A stretch of 64,000 nt of DNA, taken from contig CABYQR010000002.1 in the NCBI GenBank assembly GCA_902521155.1, forward strand, positions 40,311-104,310, in the 5' to 3' direction. The notes below the pieces were generated by a model that saw only the letters and a program-made list of their open reading frames with translations, ran no database searches and was not told where the DNA came from. Positions 37,134 to 48,244 of this stretch are shown here, one piece after another. Made by a program: the position numbers and the translations under genes. Every line of letters starts with the position of its first letter. Positions within the stretch are counted from its first letter, which is position 1. The stretch is from an uncultured Alphaproteobacteria bacterium (GTDB taxonomy: Bacteria > Pseudomonadota > Alphaproteobacteria > HIMB59).

Positions 37134-39112
37134 TTTATACCCATTTGATCCTTTTTAATTTTTCTAATCTCATCTCGATAAACTGCAGCTTTTTCAAAGT
37201 CTAAATTTTCTGCTGCAGTTAACATCTTTTTTTCAAGTTTTTGTAAATGCTTTTCAAATTTACTAGGACTTAAATCCTCATTATTTGATAGACTTACAGT
37301 ATAACTATCTTTTTCATATATACTCTCAATAATTTCACCCATGTTTCTTTTGACAGATTGTGGGGTTATATTATTTAATTTGTTATAATGAATTTGTTTC
37401 TTTTTTCGATAATCAGTTTCTTCCAATGCAGCTAAAATACTTTTTGTTTTAATATCTGCGTATAGGATGACTTTCCCATCAATATTTCTAGCTGCTCTCC
37501 CGATTGTTTGAACTAAACTAGTTTTTGATCGAAGAAACCCTTCTTTATCAGCATCTAATATTGCTACCAATCCACATTCAGGAATGTCTAGCCCCTCTCT
37601 AAGAAGATTAATACCGATCATTATATCAATCTCACCTAATCTCAGAGACCTAATTAGTTTAATTCTATCAATCGTATCTACATCAGAGTGCAAATACTCA
37701 GCCTTATAATTCTGCTCTTTAAGATAGTTAGTTAAATCCTCTGCATTTTTTTTTGTCAATGTGGTTATAAGCACACGATTTTTTTTTGATATAGTTTCTT
37801 GAATTTCACCCATTAGATCCTCAACTTGATTTATTGTAGATCTAATTTCGCATTCAGGGTCAATTAATCCTGTTGGTCTTATAATTTGCTCAATATATTT
37901 ATGATCTACTTCCTCTAATTCCCACGGACCTGGCGTAGCAGATAAAAAAATAGTGGAAGGTCGCATCATATTCCATTCTTCAAAAGTTAAAGGCCTATTA
38001 TCTAAACAAGAGGGAAGTCTAAAACCATAATTTGATAAAGTTGTTTTTCTGGATCTATCACCTAAATACATTCCTCTAATTTGAGGAACAGTAACATGAG
38101 ATTCATCAATTATTAGAAGAGCATTATCAGGAATAAATTCATATAAAGTGGGAGGTGCCTCACCAGGATTTCTTCCGCTTAAGTAGCGGGAATAGTTTTC
38201 TATACCTGAACAAGTCCCTGTTGCTTGAATCATCTCTAAATCGAAATTAGTTCTCTCTTTTAAACGCTGATGCTCTAAAAGTTTTTTTTCTTCATCAAAT
38301 TCTTGAAGTCTCAAGCCAAGATCACTTTTTATTTCTTTCATGGCATTTTCAAGTCGGGGCTTAGGAGTTATATAATGACTATTGGCAAAAATTTTTACTT
38401 GATCAAAATCTTGAATGAATTCTCCAGTTAATGGATCAAACTCTTTAATTTCTTCAATCTCATCTCCGAAAAAACTAATTCTCCAAGCTATATCTTCCAA
38501 GTGTGCTGGAAAAACATCTACTCTATCTCCAGTAACACGAAACATCCCTCTGCGAAAATCTACATTATTTCTTTTATATTGAAGCTCTACTAATTCTCTC
38601 AAAAACCCCATTAAATTTATAGATTGACCCTTTTTAATTTCCAATGTCATTTGAGAGTAAGAGTCAACAGACCCAATACCATATATGCAAGAAACACTAG
38701 CAACTATAATTACATCCTCTCTTTCTACCAAAGATCGAGTAGCAGAGTGTCTAAATCTATCTATTTGTTCATTTATAGATGACTCTTTTTCAATAAAAGT
38801 ATCAGATCTAGGGACATAAGCTTCTGGTTGATAATAATCATAATAACTTACAAAATATTCCACTGCATTTTGAGGAAATAAAACTTTTAACTCTTCATAC
38901 AGTTGAGCAGCTAAGGTTTTATTAGGTGCCATAACTAAAGTAGGGCGATTATATTTTTCAATTACATTAGCGATGGTAAAGGTTTTTCCTGATCCTGTAA
39001 CTCCAAGCAAGACTTGACTCCGTTTTTCTTCCTCTAGACCTTTTAATAATTTCTTAATGGCCTGAGGTTGATCTCCTTTGGGTTGATTTTCACTAACTAT
39101 TTTAAAAGGCAT
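37130..39112 (-). CDS. uvrB: Excinuclease ABC subunit B
   Basis: This is the damage-verifying helicase-like subunit of nucleotide excision repair. The 660-residue protein has Walker A GVTGSGKTFT near residue 40, the beta-hairpin region EYFVSYYDYYQPEAYVP, LLIIDESHVTVPQ, helicase motif VI QTIGRAARN, and a C-terminal UVR motif (FEKAAVYRDEIRKIKK) that contacts UvrC. It heads a two-gene operon with the antiporter. Confidence 0.97.
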   Translation of the reverse strand: MPFKIVSENQPKGDQPQAIKKLLKGLEEEKRSQVLLGVTGSGKTFTIANVIEKYNRPTLVMAPNKTLAAQLYEELKVLFPQNAVEYFVSYYDYYQPEAYVPRSDTFIEKESSINEQIDRFRHSATRSLVEREDVIIVASVSCIYGIGSVDSYSQMTLEIKKGQSINLMGFLRELVELQYKRNNVDFRRGMFRVTGDRVDVFPAHLEDIAWRISFFGDEIEEIKEFDPLTGEFIQDFDQVKIFANSHYITPKPRLENAMKEIKSDLGLRLQEFDEEKKLLEHQRLKERTNFDLEMIQATGTCSGIENYSRYLSGRNPGEAPPTLYEFIPDNALLIIDESHVTVPQIRGMYLGDRSRKTTLSNYGFRLPSCLDNRPLTFEEWNMMRPSTIFLSATPGPWELEEVDHKYIEQIIRPTGLIDPECEIRSTINQVEDLMGEIQETISKKNRVLITTLTKKNAEDLTNYLKEQNYKAEYLHSDVDTIDRIKLIRSLRLGEIDIMIGINLLREGLDIPECGLVAILDADKEGFLRSKTSLVQTIGRAARNIDGKVILYADIKTKSILAALEETDYRKKKQIHYNKLNNITPQSVKRNMGEIIESIYEKDSYTVSLSNNEDLSPSKFEKHLQKLEKKMLTAAENLDFEKAAVYRDEIRKIKKDQMGIN

Positions 39113-39160
39113 ACTTGTAGTTTTTTTTAAATAAGTTTATAGATATTTAAGTCAAAAAAA

Positions 39161-40357
39161 ATGATTTCGAATAGAGTTAATAACATAAAACCCTCATTAA
39201 CAATAGCCACTAATATTAAAGCCCAAGAACTAAAACGCGCAGGAAAAGATATTATCGTTCTTGCTGCGGGTGAACCTGATTTTGATACCCCGGAGCATAT
39301 TAAATCTGCTGCAATAAAAGCTATTAACAATGGTTTTACGAAATATGTCCCTGGAAAAGGAACGCCTGATCTGCAATTAGCTATTCAAAAAAAGTTTAAA
39401 GACGATAACAATCTTGATTACGATATATCAAATATAACAGTAGGGGTGGGTGGCAAACACATTATTTACAATGCTTTTTCAGCAACAATAAATAGTGGTG
39501 ATGAAGTCATTATACCTGCACCATATTGGGTGAGTTATCCAGATATTGTGATCTTGAATGATGGGAAGCCAATTGTAGTTGAGTGTGGAGAGGACTCCAG
39601 CTTTAAACTTAAACCAGAAGATCTTGAGAAAAGTATTACCAATAAAACTAAGTGGTTAATGCTGAATAGTCCAAGTAACCCTACTGGATCCATGTACACT
39701 AAAGAAGAATTAATTGAACTAGGTGATGTACTTAAAAAACATAAACAAGTTTATATTTTATCTGATGATATTTATGAAAAGATTGTCTATGACCAAAATG
39801 TCTTTCATACTATTGCTGAAGTATGCCCTGAGTTAAAAGAAAGAACTTTGACAATGAATGGATTATCAAAGTCTTACTGTATGACAGGCTGGAGAGTAGG
39901 TTATGCAGCAGGACCTCTTAATGTCATCAATGCTATGAATAAAGTTCAATCACAAAACGTATCTTCCACTGCTTCTATCTCTATGGCTGCTTCAGTCGAA
40001 GCTCTTAATGGCGATCAAAGCTTTATTCAATCAAATAATAAATCTTTTCTTCGAAGAAGAGATCTAGTTGTTAAAAATCTAAACGAAACACCTGGGTTAT
40101 CTTGTAGAACTCCCGAAGGAGCATTTTATGTTTTTGCCTCTTGCAAGGGAGTTTTAGGTAAAACTACAGAGTCCGGCAAAATACTTAATAGTGATGGTGA
40201 TTTCATGGACTACTTATTAGAAGAAGTAGGTGTAGCAGGAGTTCAAGGTTCTGCTTTTGGCTTGGAAGGATACTTCAGAATTTCTTATGCCACTTCAGAT
40301 GCAATCTTAGAAGACGCTTGTCAAAGAATTAAAAATGCTTGTTCTAAGCTAAGTTAA
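39161..40357 (+). CDS. aspC: Aspartate aminotransferase, class I/II
   Basis: This 398-residue fold-type I PLP aminotransferase has the PLP lysine in NGLSKSYCMTGWRVGYAAGP, substrate-binding NSPSNPTGSMY, and the late YFRISYATS with the carboxylate-binding Arg. It is close to the alphaproteobacterial AatA/AspC type. The start is 48 bases from divergent uvrB. The 3' end overlaps pyk by nine bases. Substrate range (aspartate, possibly prephenate) cannot be told from sequence. Confidence 0.93.
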   Translation: MISNRVNNIKPSLTIATNIKAQELKRAGKDIIVLAAGEPDFDTPEHIKSAAIKAINNGFTKYVPGKGTPDLQLAIQKKFKDDNNLDYDISNITVGVGGKHIIYNAFSATINSGDEVIIPAPYWVSYPDIVILNDGKPIVVECGEDSSFKLKPEDLEKSITNKTKWLMLNSPSNPTGSMYTKEELIELGDVLKKHKQVYILSDDIYEKIVYDQNVFHTIAEVCPELKERTLTMNGLSKSYCMTGWRVGYAAGPLNVINAMNKVQSQNVSSTASISMAASVEALNGDQSFIQSNNKSFLRRRDLVVKNLNETPGLSCRTPEGAFYVFASCKGVLGKTTESGKILNSDGDFMDYLLEEVGVAGVQGSAFGLEGYFRISYATSDAILEDACQRIKNACSKLS

Positions 40358-41794
40358 TTTTTTATCTGCAATAATTTTAGCAATTCTTAGAGTGTTGGTT
40401 GTTCCAACTTTACCAAAAGGCACACCGGCAGTAATGATAATTTTTTCACCATTTTTTAGGATTTTTCTTGTTTTAGCTACACGGCAAGCTCTATCTACCA
40501 TCTCAGTTGATGAGGATATTTCATCAACTACATCCATGAAAGTACCCCATGTAAGTATGTTTTGCCTCGCTACTTTTATACTAGTAGTGAGTCCTATTAA
40601 TGTTACGTCAGGTCTCATTCTTGCAACTCGGAGCACAGATCTTCCAGATTGTGAAAAAGTAGCAATACAATCACAACTTGCAATACTTGCAACTTCAAGC
40701 GCTGCAGTTGCAATAGCCTCAGTTGATGTCTTAATATGATCTAGATTATAATTTTGAATATTTGCTAAATACTTAGGGTCACTTTCAACTCTTTTAATAA
40801 TTTTATCCATCATCTCCACAGATTCTTTTGGATAGTTTCCAGCTGCAGACTCTGCAGACAGCATAACAGCATCAACACCTTGAAAAACAGCTGTAGCTAC
40901 ATCCGACGCCTCAGCTCTTGTGGGGGTTGGAGAGTCAATCATGCTTTCAAGCATTTGAGTTGCAACAATACATGGACGACCAAATTTGCGACATGCTGCT
41001 ACCATCGTTCTTTGATGAATAGGGACATCTTCAGGATTTGTCTCCACACCCAAGTCTCCTCTTGCCACCATTATTCCGTCACAATTTTCAGTAATTGATT
41101 CAATTTCATCCATAGCAGAGGGTTTCTCTACTTTAACCATGACTTTAAATCTTGGTGGAATAAGCTTTTTAGCTGTCAATAAATCTTTTGTAGTTTGGAT
41201 AAAAGATAATGCTATCCAATCAACATCTAACTTAATAGCTAGTTGCAAATCCTTTTTATCTTTATTTGTGATAATTTTTAAATCAAGTTTAGTATCAGGA
41301 ATATTTAGGCCTTTATTGTTAGATATTTCACCACCATCAGTGACAATGCATTTAATAGAATTAGGTGTTTTTGATTTAACTTTTAGTCTTACTTTACCGT
41401 CGTTGACTAAAAGTCTTTGACCAACAGAAATAGATTTAAAAATCTCTTTATGGGAGAGGTAAACTCTCTTGTTGTTACCATCTTTTTTATTTTGATCAAA
41501 AGTGAATTCCTGACCTTTTTTTAGTTGTTCTTTAATATTTTTAAATTTCCCAACACGAAATTTAGGACCTTGTAAATCTCCAAGGATACAAATGAAGCGA
41601 TTGTGCTTTTTCTCTAATTTTCTGACTATTTTTACCTTATCGATGTGGTCTTGATGTTCACCGTGGCTAAAGTTTAGTCGAAATATATCAACACCAGCTA
41701 TAAAAATTTTTTCAATAGTTTCTTCAGTTTCACAGGAAGGACCAAGAGTAGCAACGATTTTTGCTTTACGATTTCTTAATTTTAATTGATTCAT
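40349..41794 (-). CDS. pyk: Pyruvate kinase
   Basis: This enzyme converts phosphoenolpyruvate and ADP to pyruvate and ATP. The 481-residue protein has the N-terminal KIVATLGPSC, FRLNFSHG, the active-site MVKVEKPSAMDEIE and GDLGVE segments, and ESMIDSPTPTRAEASDVA. All domains, including the small C-terminal domain, are present. Confidence 0.97.
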   Translation of the reverse strand: MNQLKLRNRKAKIVATLGPSCETEETIEKIFIAGVDIFRLNFSHGEHQDHIDKVKIVRKLEKKHNRFICILGDLQGPKFRVGKFKNIKEQLKKGQEFTFDQNKKDGNNKRVYLSHKEIFKSISVGQRLLVNDGKVRLKVKSKTPNSIKCIVTDGGEISNNKGLNIPDTKLDLKIITNKDKKDLQLAIKLDVDWIALSFIQTTKDLLTAKKLIPPRFKVMVKVEKPSAMDEIESITENCDGIMVARGDLGVETNPEDVPIHQRTMVAACRKFGRPCIVATQMLESMIDSPTPTRAEASDVATAVFQGVDAVMLSAESAAGNYPKESVEMMDKIIKRVESDPKYLANIQNYNLDHIKTSTEAIATAALEVASIASCDCIATFSQSGRSVLRVARMRPDVTLIGLTTSIKVARQNILTWGTFMDVVDEISSSTEMVDRACRVAKTRKILKNGEKIIITAGVPFGKVGTTNTLRIAKIIADKKLT

Positions 41795-41832
41795 TTAGAA
41801 ATAAATAAATAACATGATATTAGTAAATTACT

Positions 41833-42129
41833 ATGAGTAATATATTCAATGAAAAAGAGATCTTGATTAAAGCAAAAGTGCTTGATCATCTAATACAACA
41901 CCTAAGGGATAGAAATGACGTCCAAAACATAGATTTAATGAATTTGAGTGGCTTTTGTAGAAATTGTTTATCTAAATGGTATGGAAAGTATGCAAAAGAA
42001 GAAGGAATTGATCTAGACTACGAAGAAACAAGAAAAATTATTTATGGAATACCTTATTCTGAATGGAAGCAAAAATACCAAACTGAGGCTTCAAGCGAGC
42101 AAATAAATAAATTTAATGATCAAAAATAA
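41833..42129 (+). CDS. DUF1244-family protein
   Basis: The 98-residue protein contains the hallmark NLSGFCRNCLSKWY (about residues 36-49) and YGIPYSEWKQKYQ, which define this small, mostly proteobacterial family. The paired cysteines suggest metal binding, but no activity is established. It is followed three bases later by pepF. Confidence 0.9.
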   Translation: MSNIFNEKEILIKAKVLDHLIQHLRDRNDVQNIDLMNLSGFCRNCLSKWYGKYAKEEGIDLDYEETRKIIYGIPYSEWKQKYQTEASSEQINKFNDQK

Positions 42130-42132
42130 TTA

Positions 42133-43884
42133 ATGTCTGACAATCTACCTAATTGGAATCTAAAAGATTTTTATTCCTCATTTAAAGATGAAGCTATATC
42201 CAAAGATTTAGATAATTTTAAAAAATATACCAAAACTTTCAAAGAAAGTTATAAAGATAAACTTCTCTCTCATTCATCCAAATTAGAAAATATCATAGAG
42301 GAATATGAAAATGGTAATGAAATTGGTGACAAATTAGGAAATTACGCTTTTCTAATTTATGCAACCAATATGGATGTCTCCGAAATTGTTCAATTTTATC
42401 AAGACATCAATGAAAAACTTACTGAGATATCATCAGACTTAATATTTTTTACAAATGAGATTAACGCTACTTCTGATGATGACTTTAAAAAACTAATTAA
42501 TGGCTCAGGTAAATATAAAAATTGGTTAATTAATATTAGACGTTTTAAAGATCACCAATTAGACGAAAAAAGTGAGCAAATTCTTCTAGATAAAAATCTA
42601 ACGGCTAGTTCTTCTTGGGTTAGATTTTTTGAAGAACGTATTAACGATTTAAAATTTAATATTGATGGCAAACAACTTAATAGTGCCGGAGCTTTAAATC
42701 TTCTTTCAGATCATGATGAAAAAGTTAGAAAAAAAGCATCAGAAAGCATTGAGACTGTTTTCAAATCAGAGGTTAAAACTTTTACCTTCATTACCAATAC
42801 TCTTGCTAAAGATAAAATTACAAATGATAAATGGAGAAAATATAGCTCTTCAGTGGATTCTCGCAATCTTTCTAATAATGTTGAAAATGATGTGGTTGAG
42901 GCTCTATCTAAGAGTGTAACCTCAAATTACAAAAAAATTTCTCACCGTTACTACGAATTGAAGTCAAAAATATTTAAAAAAAATCAATTAGACTATTGGG
43001 ATAGAAATGCTCCATACCCTAACTCTCCTAAAACGCTAATAAAGTGGGAAGAGGCCAAAGATATAGTTTTAAGATCTTATGCTAATTTTGATGAAAGTTT
43101 TAAAGATATTGTCTTAATGTTTTTTCAAAATAATTGGATTGATGCTGAATTAAAATCTGGAAAGTCTCCTGGAGCCTTCGCTGCTTCTACAATACCGTCT
43201 ATCCATCCATATATACTAACTAATTTTCATGGAAAAACCCGTGATGTAATGACTCTTGCTCATGAATTAGGACATGGTTGTCATCAATATCTTTCTTCAA
43301 AACAAGGTTTGTTATTATCTAGCACTCCTTTAACTCTGGCTGAAACAGCAAGTGTCTTTGGAGAGATGATGACTTTTAGAACTCTTTTAAATGACAGCAA
43401 CAAAGACACTAAAAAGTTTTTATTGGCTTCAAAAATAGAAGACATGATTAATACAGTTGTCAGACAAATATCTTTTTTTGAATTTGAAAAACTTATTCAC
43501 TCAGCCAGAAAGAATGGTGAACTTTCCTCTGATCAAATTTGCGATTTTTGGATGTCCACACAAATTGAAAGTCTGGGACCTCATATAAGATTAACAGAAG
43601 GATATAAATACTTTTGGACATATATTCCCCATTTTATTCATACTCCTTTTTATGTCTATGCTTATGCTTTTGGGGACTGTTTAGTTAACGTTTTAATACA
43701 GTTATATGACGAAGGCCTTCCTGATTTTAAAAATCATTATATCGATTTGCTAAAAAGCGGTGGGTCTAAACATTACAGCGAGGTTTTAAAGCCATTCAAC
43801 GTTGATTTAAAAAATCAAAAAAGTTGGGAAAAAGGCTTATCCATGATTTCAGGTTTAATAGATGAATTTGAAAAGAGTATTTAA
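42133..43884 (+). CDS. pepF: Oligoendopeptidase F, M3 family
   Basis: This 583-residue cytosolic zinc metallopeptidase has the active site TLAHELGHGCHQYL, with the downstream Glu in AETASVFGEMM. The N-terminal helical domain and the late TEGYKYFWTYIPHF and YVYAYAFG are typical of the M3B group. It degrades medium-length peptides. It stands between the DUF1244 gene and the ABC1 kinase gene (six-base spacer), a usual alphaproteobacterial neighbourhood. Confidence 0.93.
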   Translation: MSDNLPNWNLKDFYSSFKDEAISKDLDNFKKYTKTFKESYKDKLLSHSSKLENIIEEYENGNEIGDKLGNYAFLIYATNMDVSEIVQFYQDINEKLTEISSDLIFFTNEINATSDDDFKKLINGSGKYKNWLINIRRFKDHQLDEKSEQILLDKNLTASSSWVRFFEERINDLKFNIDGKQLNSAGALNLLSDHDEKVRKKASESIETVFKSEVKTFTFITNTLAKDKITNDKWRKYSSSVDSRNLSNNVENDVVEALSKSVTSNYKKISHRYYELKSKIFKKNQLDYWDRNAPYPNSPKTLIKWEEAKDIVLRSYANFDESFKDIVLMFFQNNWIDAELKSGKSPGAFAASTIPSIHPYILTNFHGKTRDVMTLAHELGHGCHQYLSSKQGLLLSSTPLTLAETASVFGEMMTFRTLLNDSNKDTKKFLLASKIEDMINTVVRQISFFEFEKLIHSARKNGELSSDQICDFWMSTQIESLGPHIRLTEGYKYFWTYIPHFIHTPFYVYAYAFGDCLVNVLIQLYDEGLPDFKNHYIDLLKSGGSKHYSEVLKPFNVDLKNQKSWEKGLSMISGLIDEFEKSI

Positions 43885-43890
43885 TCAAAA

Positions 43891-45219
43891 ATGAAAGAAG
43901 ATAATAACTTAGTATCGAGGGTAAAACGTTACTCTAAAGTGACAACCTCACTTACTTCTTTGGCTACAAAATTTGCGGGAAAAAAGTATCTTAATTTCGA
44001 TTTAAGTGATCAAAAATACGCAGCACAAATAACAGAAATATTAGGAAATTTGAAAGGCCCCTTAATGAAAGTGGCCCAACTCAGTGCCACTATACCAGAT
44101 TTACTCCCTGAGGAGTACGCGCGAAAATTAGCTGAGTTGCAATCAAATGCTCCTCCCATGTCCTGGGTATTTGTTAAACGAAGAATGAAAGCCGAGCTGG
44201 GCGATGATTGGGAAAATCACTTTTTACAATTTGATAAGGAGGCTAGTTTTGCAGCTTCTTTAGGACAGGTTCATAAAGCAAAATTACTCAACAAAGATAA
44301 AGTGGCTTGTAAACTACAGTATCCCGATATGTCTTCAGCAGTTGAAGCTGATTTGAGTCAATTAAAAATAATTTTTAAAATTTATTCTAGTTATAACAAG
44401 TCAATTCAGATTAGAGAAATTTATAAAGAAATAGAAGCTAGACTAAAAGAGGAATTAGATTATCGACTTGAGTATAAACACTTAAAGGCTTTCAGGAGTA
44501 TTCATGAAAAAAATAGTTATATTAAAATTCCTAGAGTCTATGAAAAAGTTTCAACTAATCGATTATTGATAATGGAGTTTCTTGAAGGAAAAAAATTAAT
44601 TGAATTTAAAAAAGCTCCACAAAAAGTTAGAAATGAATTAGCTAAAAAATTATTTATGGCTTGGTATTATCCTTTTTATAAATATGGAATTATTCATGGA
44701 GATCCTCATTTAGGTAATTATTCAGTAGATAAGAATAATAATATAAATCTTTTTGATTATGGTTGCGTAAGAATTTTCCCTCCTAAATTTGTTAAAGGAG
44801 TTATAGATCTCTATTTTGCTTTGAAGGAAAAAGATAACAAGAAGATTAAATTAGCATATGAAGTTTGGGGTTTTAAAAATATCGATGACAAGTTGATGAA
44901 CGTTTTAAATAAGTGGGCACTATTTCTCTATGACCCAATACTAAAAGATGAAGTAAGAAGAATTCAAGACTCTGACAGCGGTATCTATGGAGCTAAGATT
45001 GCAGGAGAAGTTCATAAAGAATTAAAAAAATATGGAGGTGTAAAACCTCCCAGAGAATTTGTTTTTATGGATAGGGCTGCTGTTGGACTGGGGTCTATAT
45101 TTATTCATTTAAAGGCAGAAATTAATTGGTATCGCCTATTTCATGAGTTAATTAGAGACTTTTCGGTTACAAATGTTGAAAAGAGTCAAAAAAAGGCTCT
45201 AAAAGCTGCTGGAATTTAA
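43891..45219 (+). CDS. ABC1/ADCK (UbiB-like) atypical kinase
   Basis: The 442-residue protein of the UbiB/ADCK family has the family's KxGQ-type motif as LMKVAQLSATIPDLLP, the Ala-rich nucleotide loop SFAASLGQVHKA, EELDYRLEYKHL, and the catalytic-loop GIIHGDPHLGNY followed by LFDYGCVR. Members support ubiquinone synthesis or lipid handling. No C-terminal transmembrane pair like that of UbiB is evident, so I do not call it ubiB. The coq9 homologue lies 3 kb away. Confidence 0.85.
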   Translation: MKEDNNLVSRVKRYSKVTTSLTSLATKFAGKKYLNFDLSDQKYAAQITEILGNLKGPLMKVAQLSATIPDLLPEEYARKLAELQSNAPPMSWVFVKRRMKAELGDDWENHFLQFDKEASFAASLGQVHKAKLLNKDKVACKLQYPDMSSAVEADLSQLKIIFKIYSSYNKSIQIREIYKEIEARLKEELDYRLEYKHLKAFRSIHEKNSYIKIPRVYEKVSTNRLLIMEFLEGKKLIEFKKAPQKVRNELAKKLFMAWYYPFYKYGIIHGDPHLGNYSVDKNNNINLFDYGCVRIFPPKFVKGVIDLYFALKEKDNKKIKLAYEVWGFKNIDDKLMNVLNKWALFLYDPILKDEVRRIQDSDSGIYGAKIAGEVHKELKKYGGVKPPREFVFMDRAAVGLGSIFIHLKAEINWYRLFHELIRDFSVTNVEKSQKKALKAAGI

Positions 45220-45279
45220 TCTCAAATACTTTATAAAACGTTAAAAAGTTTATTGAAATTAACTAACTAGGAATATTTC

Positions 45280-45296
45280 TGGTAAAAGTCTTACCA
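45280..45296. promoter_or_regulatory. Short inverted repeat upstream of pntAA
   Basis: TGGTAA (45280-45285) and TTACCA (45291-45296) form a six-base inverted repeat around AAGTC, 18 bases before the pntAA ATG, within a 95-base leader. It could be an operator half-site pair or a small mRNA hairpin. A possible -35 (TTGAAA, 45253-45258) lies upstream, but no good -10 at the right distance is evident. AAGGA at 45301-45305 is the ribosome site. Confidence 0.3.
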
Positions 45297-45314
45297 ATTA
45301 TAAGGAACAGAATT

Positions 45315-46430
45315 ATGATAATAGGAACTATCAAAGAGAAAAAGAAATTCGAAAATAGAGTTGCGATTAGTCCTGATGAAGCCAAATCATATATTAAATT
45401 AGGCCATCAAGTTCAGATTGAAAAAAATGCTGGATCACTCTCTGGTTTTAGTGACAAATCTTATAAAGAAGCAGGTGCAACTTTGTCTTCTGCTAAAGAA
45501 ATTTTAAAAAATTCAGATATTTTATTAAAGATTAATTGCCCTTCACCTGAAGAGGCCAAACAGCTTAAAAATAGTACTATGGTTGTCTCTCAATTAAATA
45601 CTCAAGTTGAAATGGATACTATAAAGATTTTTAATTCCAAAAAAATATCTGCATTTTCATTGGAAAGAGTTCCAAGAATTACGAGAGCACAAGATATGGA
45701 TATCCTCTCATCTCAAGCTAACTTAGCTGGTTATCATGCAGTCATTGATGCAGCACAAGAGTTTAATAGAGTTCTTCCATTATTCATGACCGCGGCAGGA
45801 AAAGTCACTCCAGCTAATGTGTTAGTAATTGGAGCGGGAGTAGCTGGACTTCAAGCAATAGCTACTGCAAAAAGACTCGGTGCTATTGTTTATGCAACAG
45901 ATGTTCGTATTGCCTCTAAAGAACAAGTAGAAAGTCTAGGTGGTAAATTTGTTATGGTTGAAGACGAAGAGTCTAAAAATGCTGAAACAAAGGGTGGTTA
46001 TGCTAAAGAAATGAGTGCTGAGTATCAAAAGAAACAAGAAGCTCTGTTGGCCGAGACACTTAAAGAGATGGATATTGTTATCTGCACAGCCCAAATTCCT
46101 GGAAGAAAAGCCCCACTAATTCTTAAAAAAGAAATGCTTGATAATATGAAACAAGGTTCTGTAATAGTTGATTTAGCTGTAGAGTCAGGTGGAAACTGTG
46201 AATACAGTCAAGTAGGTAAAGTAATTTCTAAAAATGGTCTAAAAATAGTAGGCCACGCTAATGTACCTGGTAGGGTAGCCAATAATGCATCAAGTTTATT
46301 TTCAAAAAATGTTTCTAATTTTTTAAAACTTATGAATTTTGAAAACAAAAAAAAATCTGTTATTAACAAAAACGATGAAATTATCAAAGCCACTTTGATT
46401 TGCTCAGCGGGGAAAAATTTAATCAAGTAA
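45315..46430 (+). CDS. pntA: NAD(P) transhydrogenase subunit alpha part 1
   Basis: This soluble NAD(H)-binding domain I of proton-translocating transhydrogenase has 371 residues. The N-terminal [15 protein letters not shown] block is shared with alanine dehydrogenase. The Rossmann loop is [20 protein letters not shown], the RQD-type region is near [17 protein letters not shown], and [10 protein letters not shown] follows. The separate-chain form (PntAA) is typical of alphaproteobacteria such as Rhodospirillum. First gene of pntAA-pntAB-pntB. Confidence 0.95.
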   Translation: MIIGTIKEKKKFENRVAISPDEAKSYIKLGHQVQIEKNAGSLSGFSDKSYKEAGATLSSAKEILKNSDILLKINCPSPEEAKQLKNSTMVVSQLNTQVEMDTIKIFNSKKISAFSLERVPRITRAQDMDILSSQANLAGYHAVIDAAQEFNRVLPLFMTAAGKVTPANVLVIGAGVAGLQAIATAKRLGAIVYATDVRIASKEQVESLGGKFVMVEDEESKNAETKGGYAKEMSAEYQKKQEALLAETLKEMDIVICTAQIPGRKAPLILKKEMLDNMKQGSVIVDLAVESGGNCEYSQVGKVISKNGLKIVGHANVPGRVANNASSLFSKNVSNFLKLMNFENKKKSVINKNDEIIKATLICSAGKNLIK

Positions 46431-46440
46431 AGGAGATATT

Positions 46441-46830
46441 ATGTCTGAAATTTCAAACCAATTAGAAAATTTATCTTTTAAAGCTCAACAGCTTGCAGAT
46501 CAAGCTAATGATTTAGCTTCAACTGTTGTCGAAACCTCAGGTGGTCATAGTGACTTTTTAATATTTGGTATCACTGTTTTAGTTCTAGCCTGTTTTGTTG
46601 GATATTATGTTGTTTGGTCTGTTACCCCAGCTTTGCATAGTCCTTTGATGGGAGTTACTAATGCTATTTCATCAGTAATAATTGTTGGCGCTCTTTTAGC
46701 AGCAGGACCTATTGATAGTACAATCTCTAAATATTTTGGTTTAGTCGCTGTGGGTTTAGCTGCAGTCAATATTTTTGGCGGTTTTGTTGTTACTAACAGA
46801 ATGCTTTCCATGTTTAAAAAGAAAAGTTAA
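46441..46830 (+). CDS. pntAB: NAD(P) transhydrogenase subunit alpha part 2
   Basis: This 129-residue membrane subunit has an amphipathic N-terminal region and about four hydrophobic helices ([20 protein letters not shown] is the first, then [19 protein letters not shown]). The SPLMG(V/I)TNAISS-type sequence is diagnostic. It contributes helices to the proton channel. A GGAGAT ribosome site lies just before the ATG. Confidence 0.95.
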   Translation: MSEISNQLENLSFKAQQLADQANDLASTVVETSGGHSDFLIFGITVLVLACFVGYYVVWSVTPALHSPLMGVTNAISSVIIVGALLAAGPIDSTISKYFGLVAVGLAAVNIFGGFVVTNRMLSMFKKKS

Positions 46831-46849
46831 GAGATAGGAATAAAATAAT

Positions 46850-48244
46850 ATGTCAAATTTATCTACAGTAGCTTATTTAGTCTCTTCAGTTTTATTTATT
46901 ATGTCTTTAAGAGGCCTATCTCACCCTACAACTGCAAGAAAAGGAAACTTTTATGGAATAATTGGAATGACTATTGCCATACTTACAACTGTGGCAAATC
47001 CAGGAGTTCTTAGTTATAAAGAAATTGGTACTGCTTTCGTAATAGGTGGACTTATTGGTAGCGTTATTGCCACTAGAATTCAAATGACCGCACTTCCTCA
47101 ATTAGTAGCGGCATTTCATAGTTTAGTTGGATTGGCAGCAGTTTTTGTTGCAGCCGCAGCCTTTTATAATCCCACTGCGTTTAATTTAGGCACAGAAGGA
47201 AATATTCCTCTTGGTAGCTTGATTGAAATGGCTATTGGTACTGCAATTGGAGCAGTCACTTTTACGGGATCAATTATTGCTTTTGGAAAGCTTCAAGGTT
47301 TTGTCTCTGGAAATCCTTTAGTCTTTAAGGGTCAGCATTTTTTAAACTTATTATTAGGCCTATCTATCATTGGTCTTATTGCTAAGTTCTGTATTGATCA
47401 AAACCCAGAATTTTTCTGGTTAATAGTTGCTGCATCATTTTTAATAGGTGTTTTACTAATAGTTCCTATTGGCGGAGCAGATATGCCAGTTATTGTCTCT
47501 ATGCTGAACTCATACTCAGGTTGGGCAGCCGCAGGTATTGGTTTTACTCTCTCTAATAATCTTTTAATTATCACTGGAGCACTAGTTGGCTCATCGGGTG
47601 CAATCCTGAGTTATATAATGTGTAAGGGTATGAATAGATCTTTCTTTAATGTTTTACTTGGTGGATTTGGTGGCGAACAAGCTGCTAGTTCAAGTGGTGG
47701 CGAGAAAGATGATCGTCAACCTAAGCAAGGAAATTCAGCTGATGCTGCTTTCATGATGAAGAACAGCAAAACAATTATCATTGTCCCTGGTTATGGTATG
47801 GCTGTTGCTCAGGCACAGCATGCACTCAGAGAAATGGGCGACTTATTAAAAGCTGCCGGAGCAGAAGTCAGATATGCTATCCACCCAGTAGCGGGAAGAA
47901 TGCCAGGGCATATGAACGTTTTACTTGCAGAAGCTAACGTTCCGTATGATGAAGTTCTTGAATTAGATGAAATTAATAGAGATTTTTCTGATACAGATGT
48001 TGCTTTTGTAATAGGTGCTAATGATGTGACTAACCCAGCAGCAAAAACAGATAAAACAAGTGCTATTTATGGTATGCCTATATTAGATGTAGAAAATGCT
48101 GGTCAGGTATTTTTTGTAAAAAGAGGAATGGCAAGTGGATATGCGGGAGTACAAAACGAATTATTCTTTAGAGACAACACTCTGATGTTATTTGGTGATG
48201 CCAAAAAAGTCTGTGAAGATATAATTAAGGGTTTAGAGGATTAG
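46850..48244 (+). CDS. pntB: NAD(P) transhydrogenase subunit beta
   Basis: The 464-residue protein has about nine membrane helices in its first 260 residues, then the NADP(H)-binding domain III ([56 protein letters not shown]). The complex uses the proton gradient to reduce NADP+ with NADH, so it is a major NADPH source here. Its stop interlocks with the convergent rpsU stop. Confidence 0.97.
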   Translation: MSNLSTVAYLVSSVLFIMSLRGLSHPTTARKGNFYGIIGMTIAILTTVANPGVLSYKEIGTAFVIGGLIGSVIATRIQMTALPQLVAAFHSLVGLAAVFVAAAAFYNPTAFNLGTEGNIPLGSLIEMAIGTAIGAVTFTGSIIAFGKLQGFVSGNPLVFKGQHFLNLLLGLSIIGLIAKFCIDQNPEFFWLIVAASFLIGVLLIVPIGGADMPVIVSMLNSYSGWAAAGIGFTLSNNLLIITGALVGSSGAILSYIMCKGMNRSFFNVLLGGFGGEQAASSSGGEKDDRQPKQGNSADAAFMMKNSKTIIIVPGYGMAVAQAQHALREMGDLLKAAGAEVRYAIHPVAGRMPGHMNVLLAEANVPYDEVLELDEINRDFSDTDVAFVIGANDVTNPAAKTDKTSAIYGMPILDVENAGQVFFVKRGMASGYAGVQNELFFRDNTLMLFGDAKKVCEDIIKGLED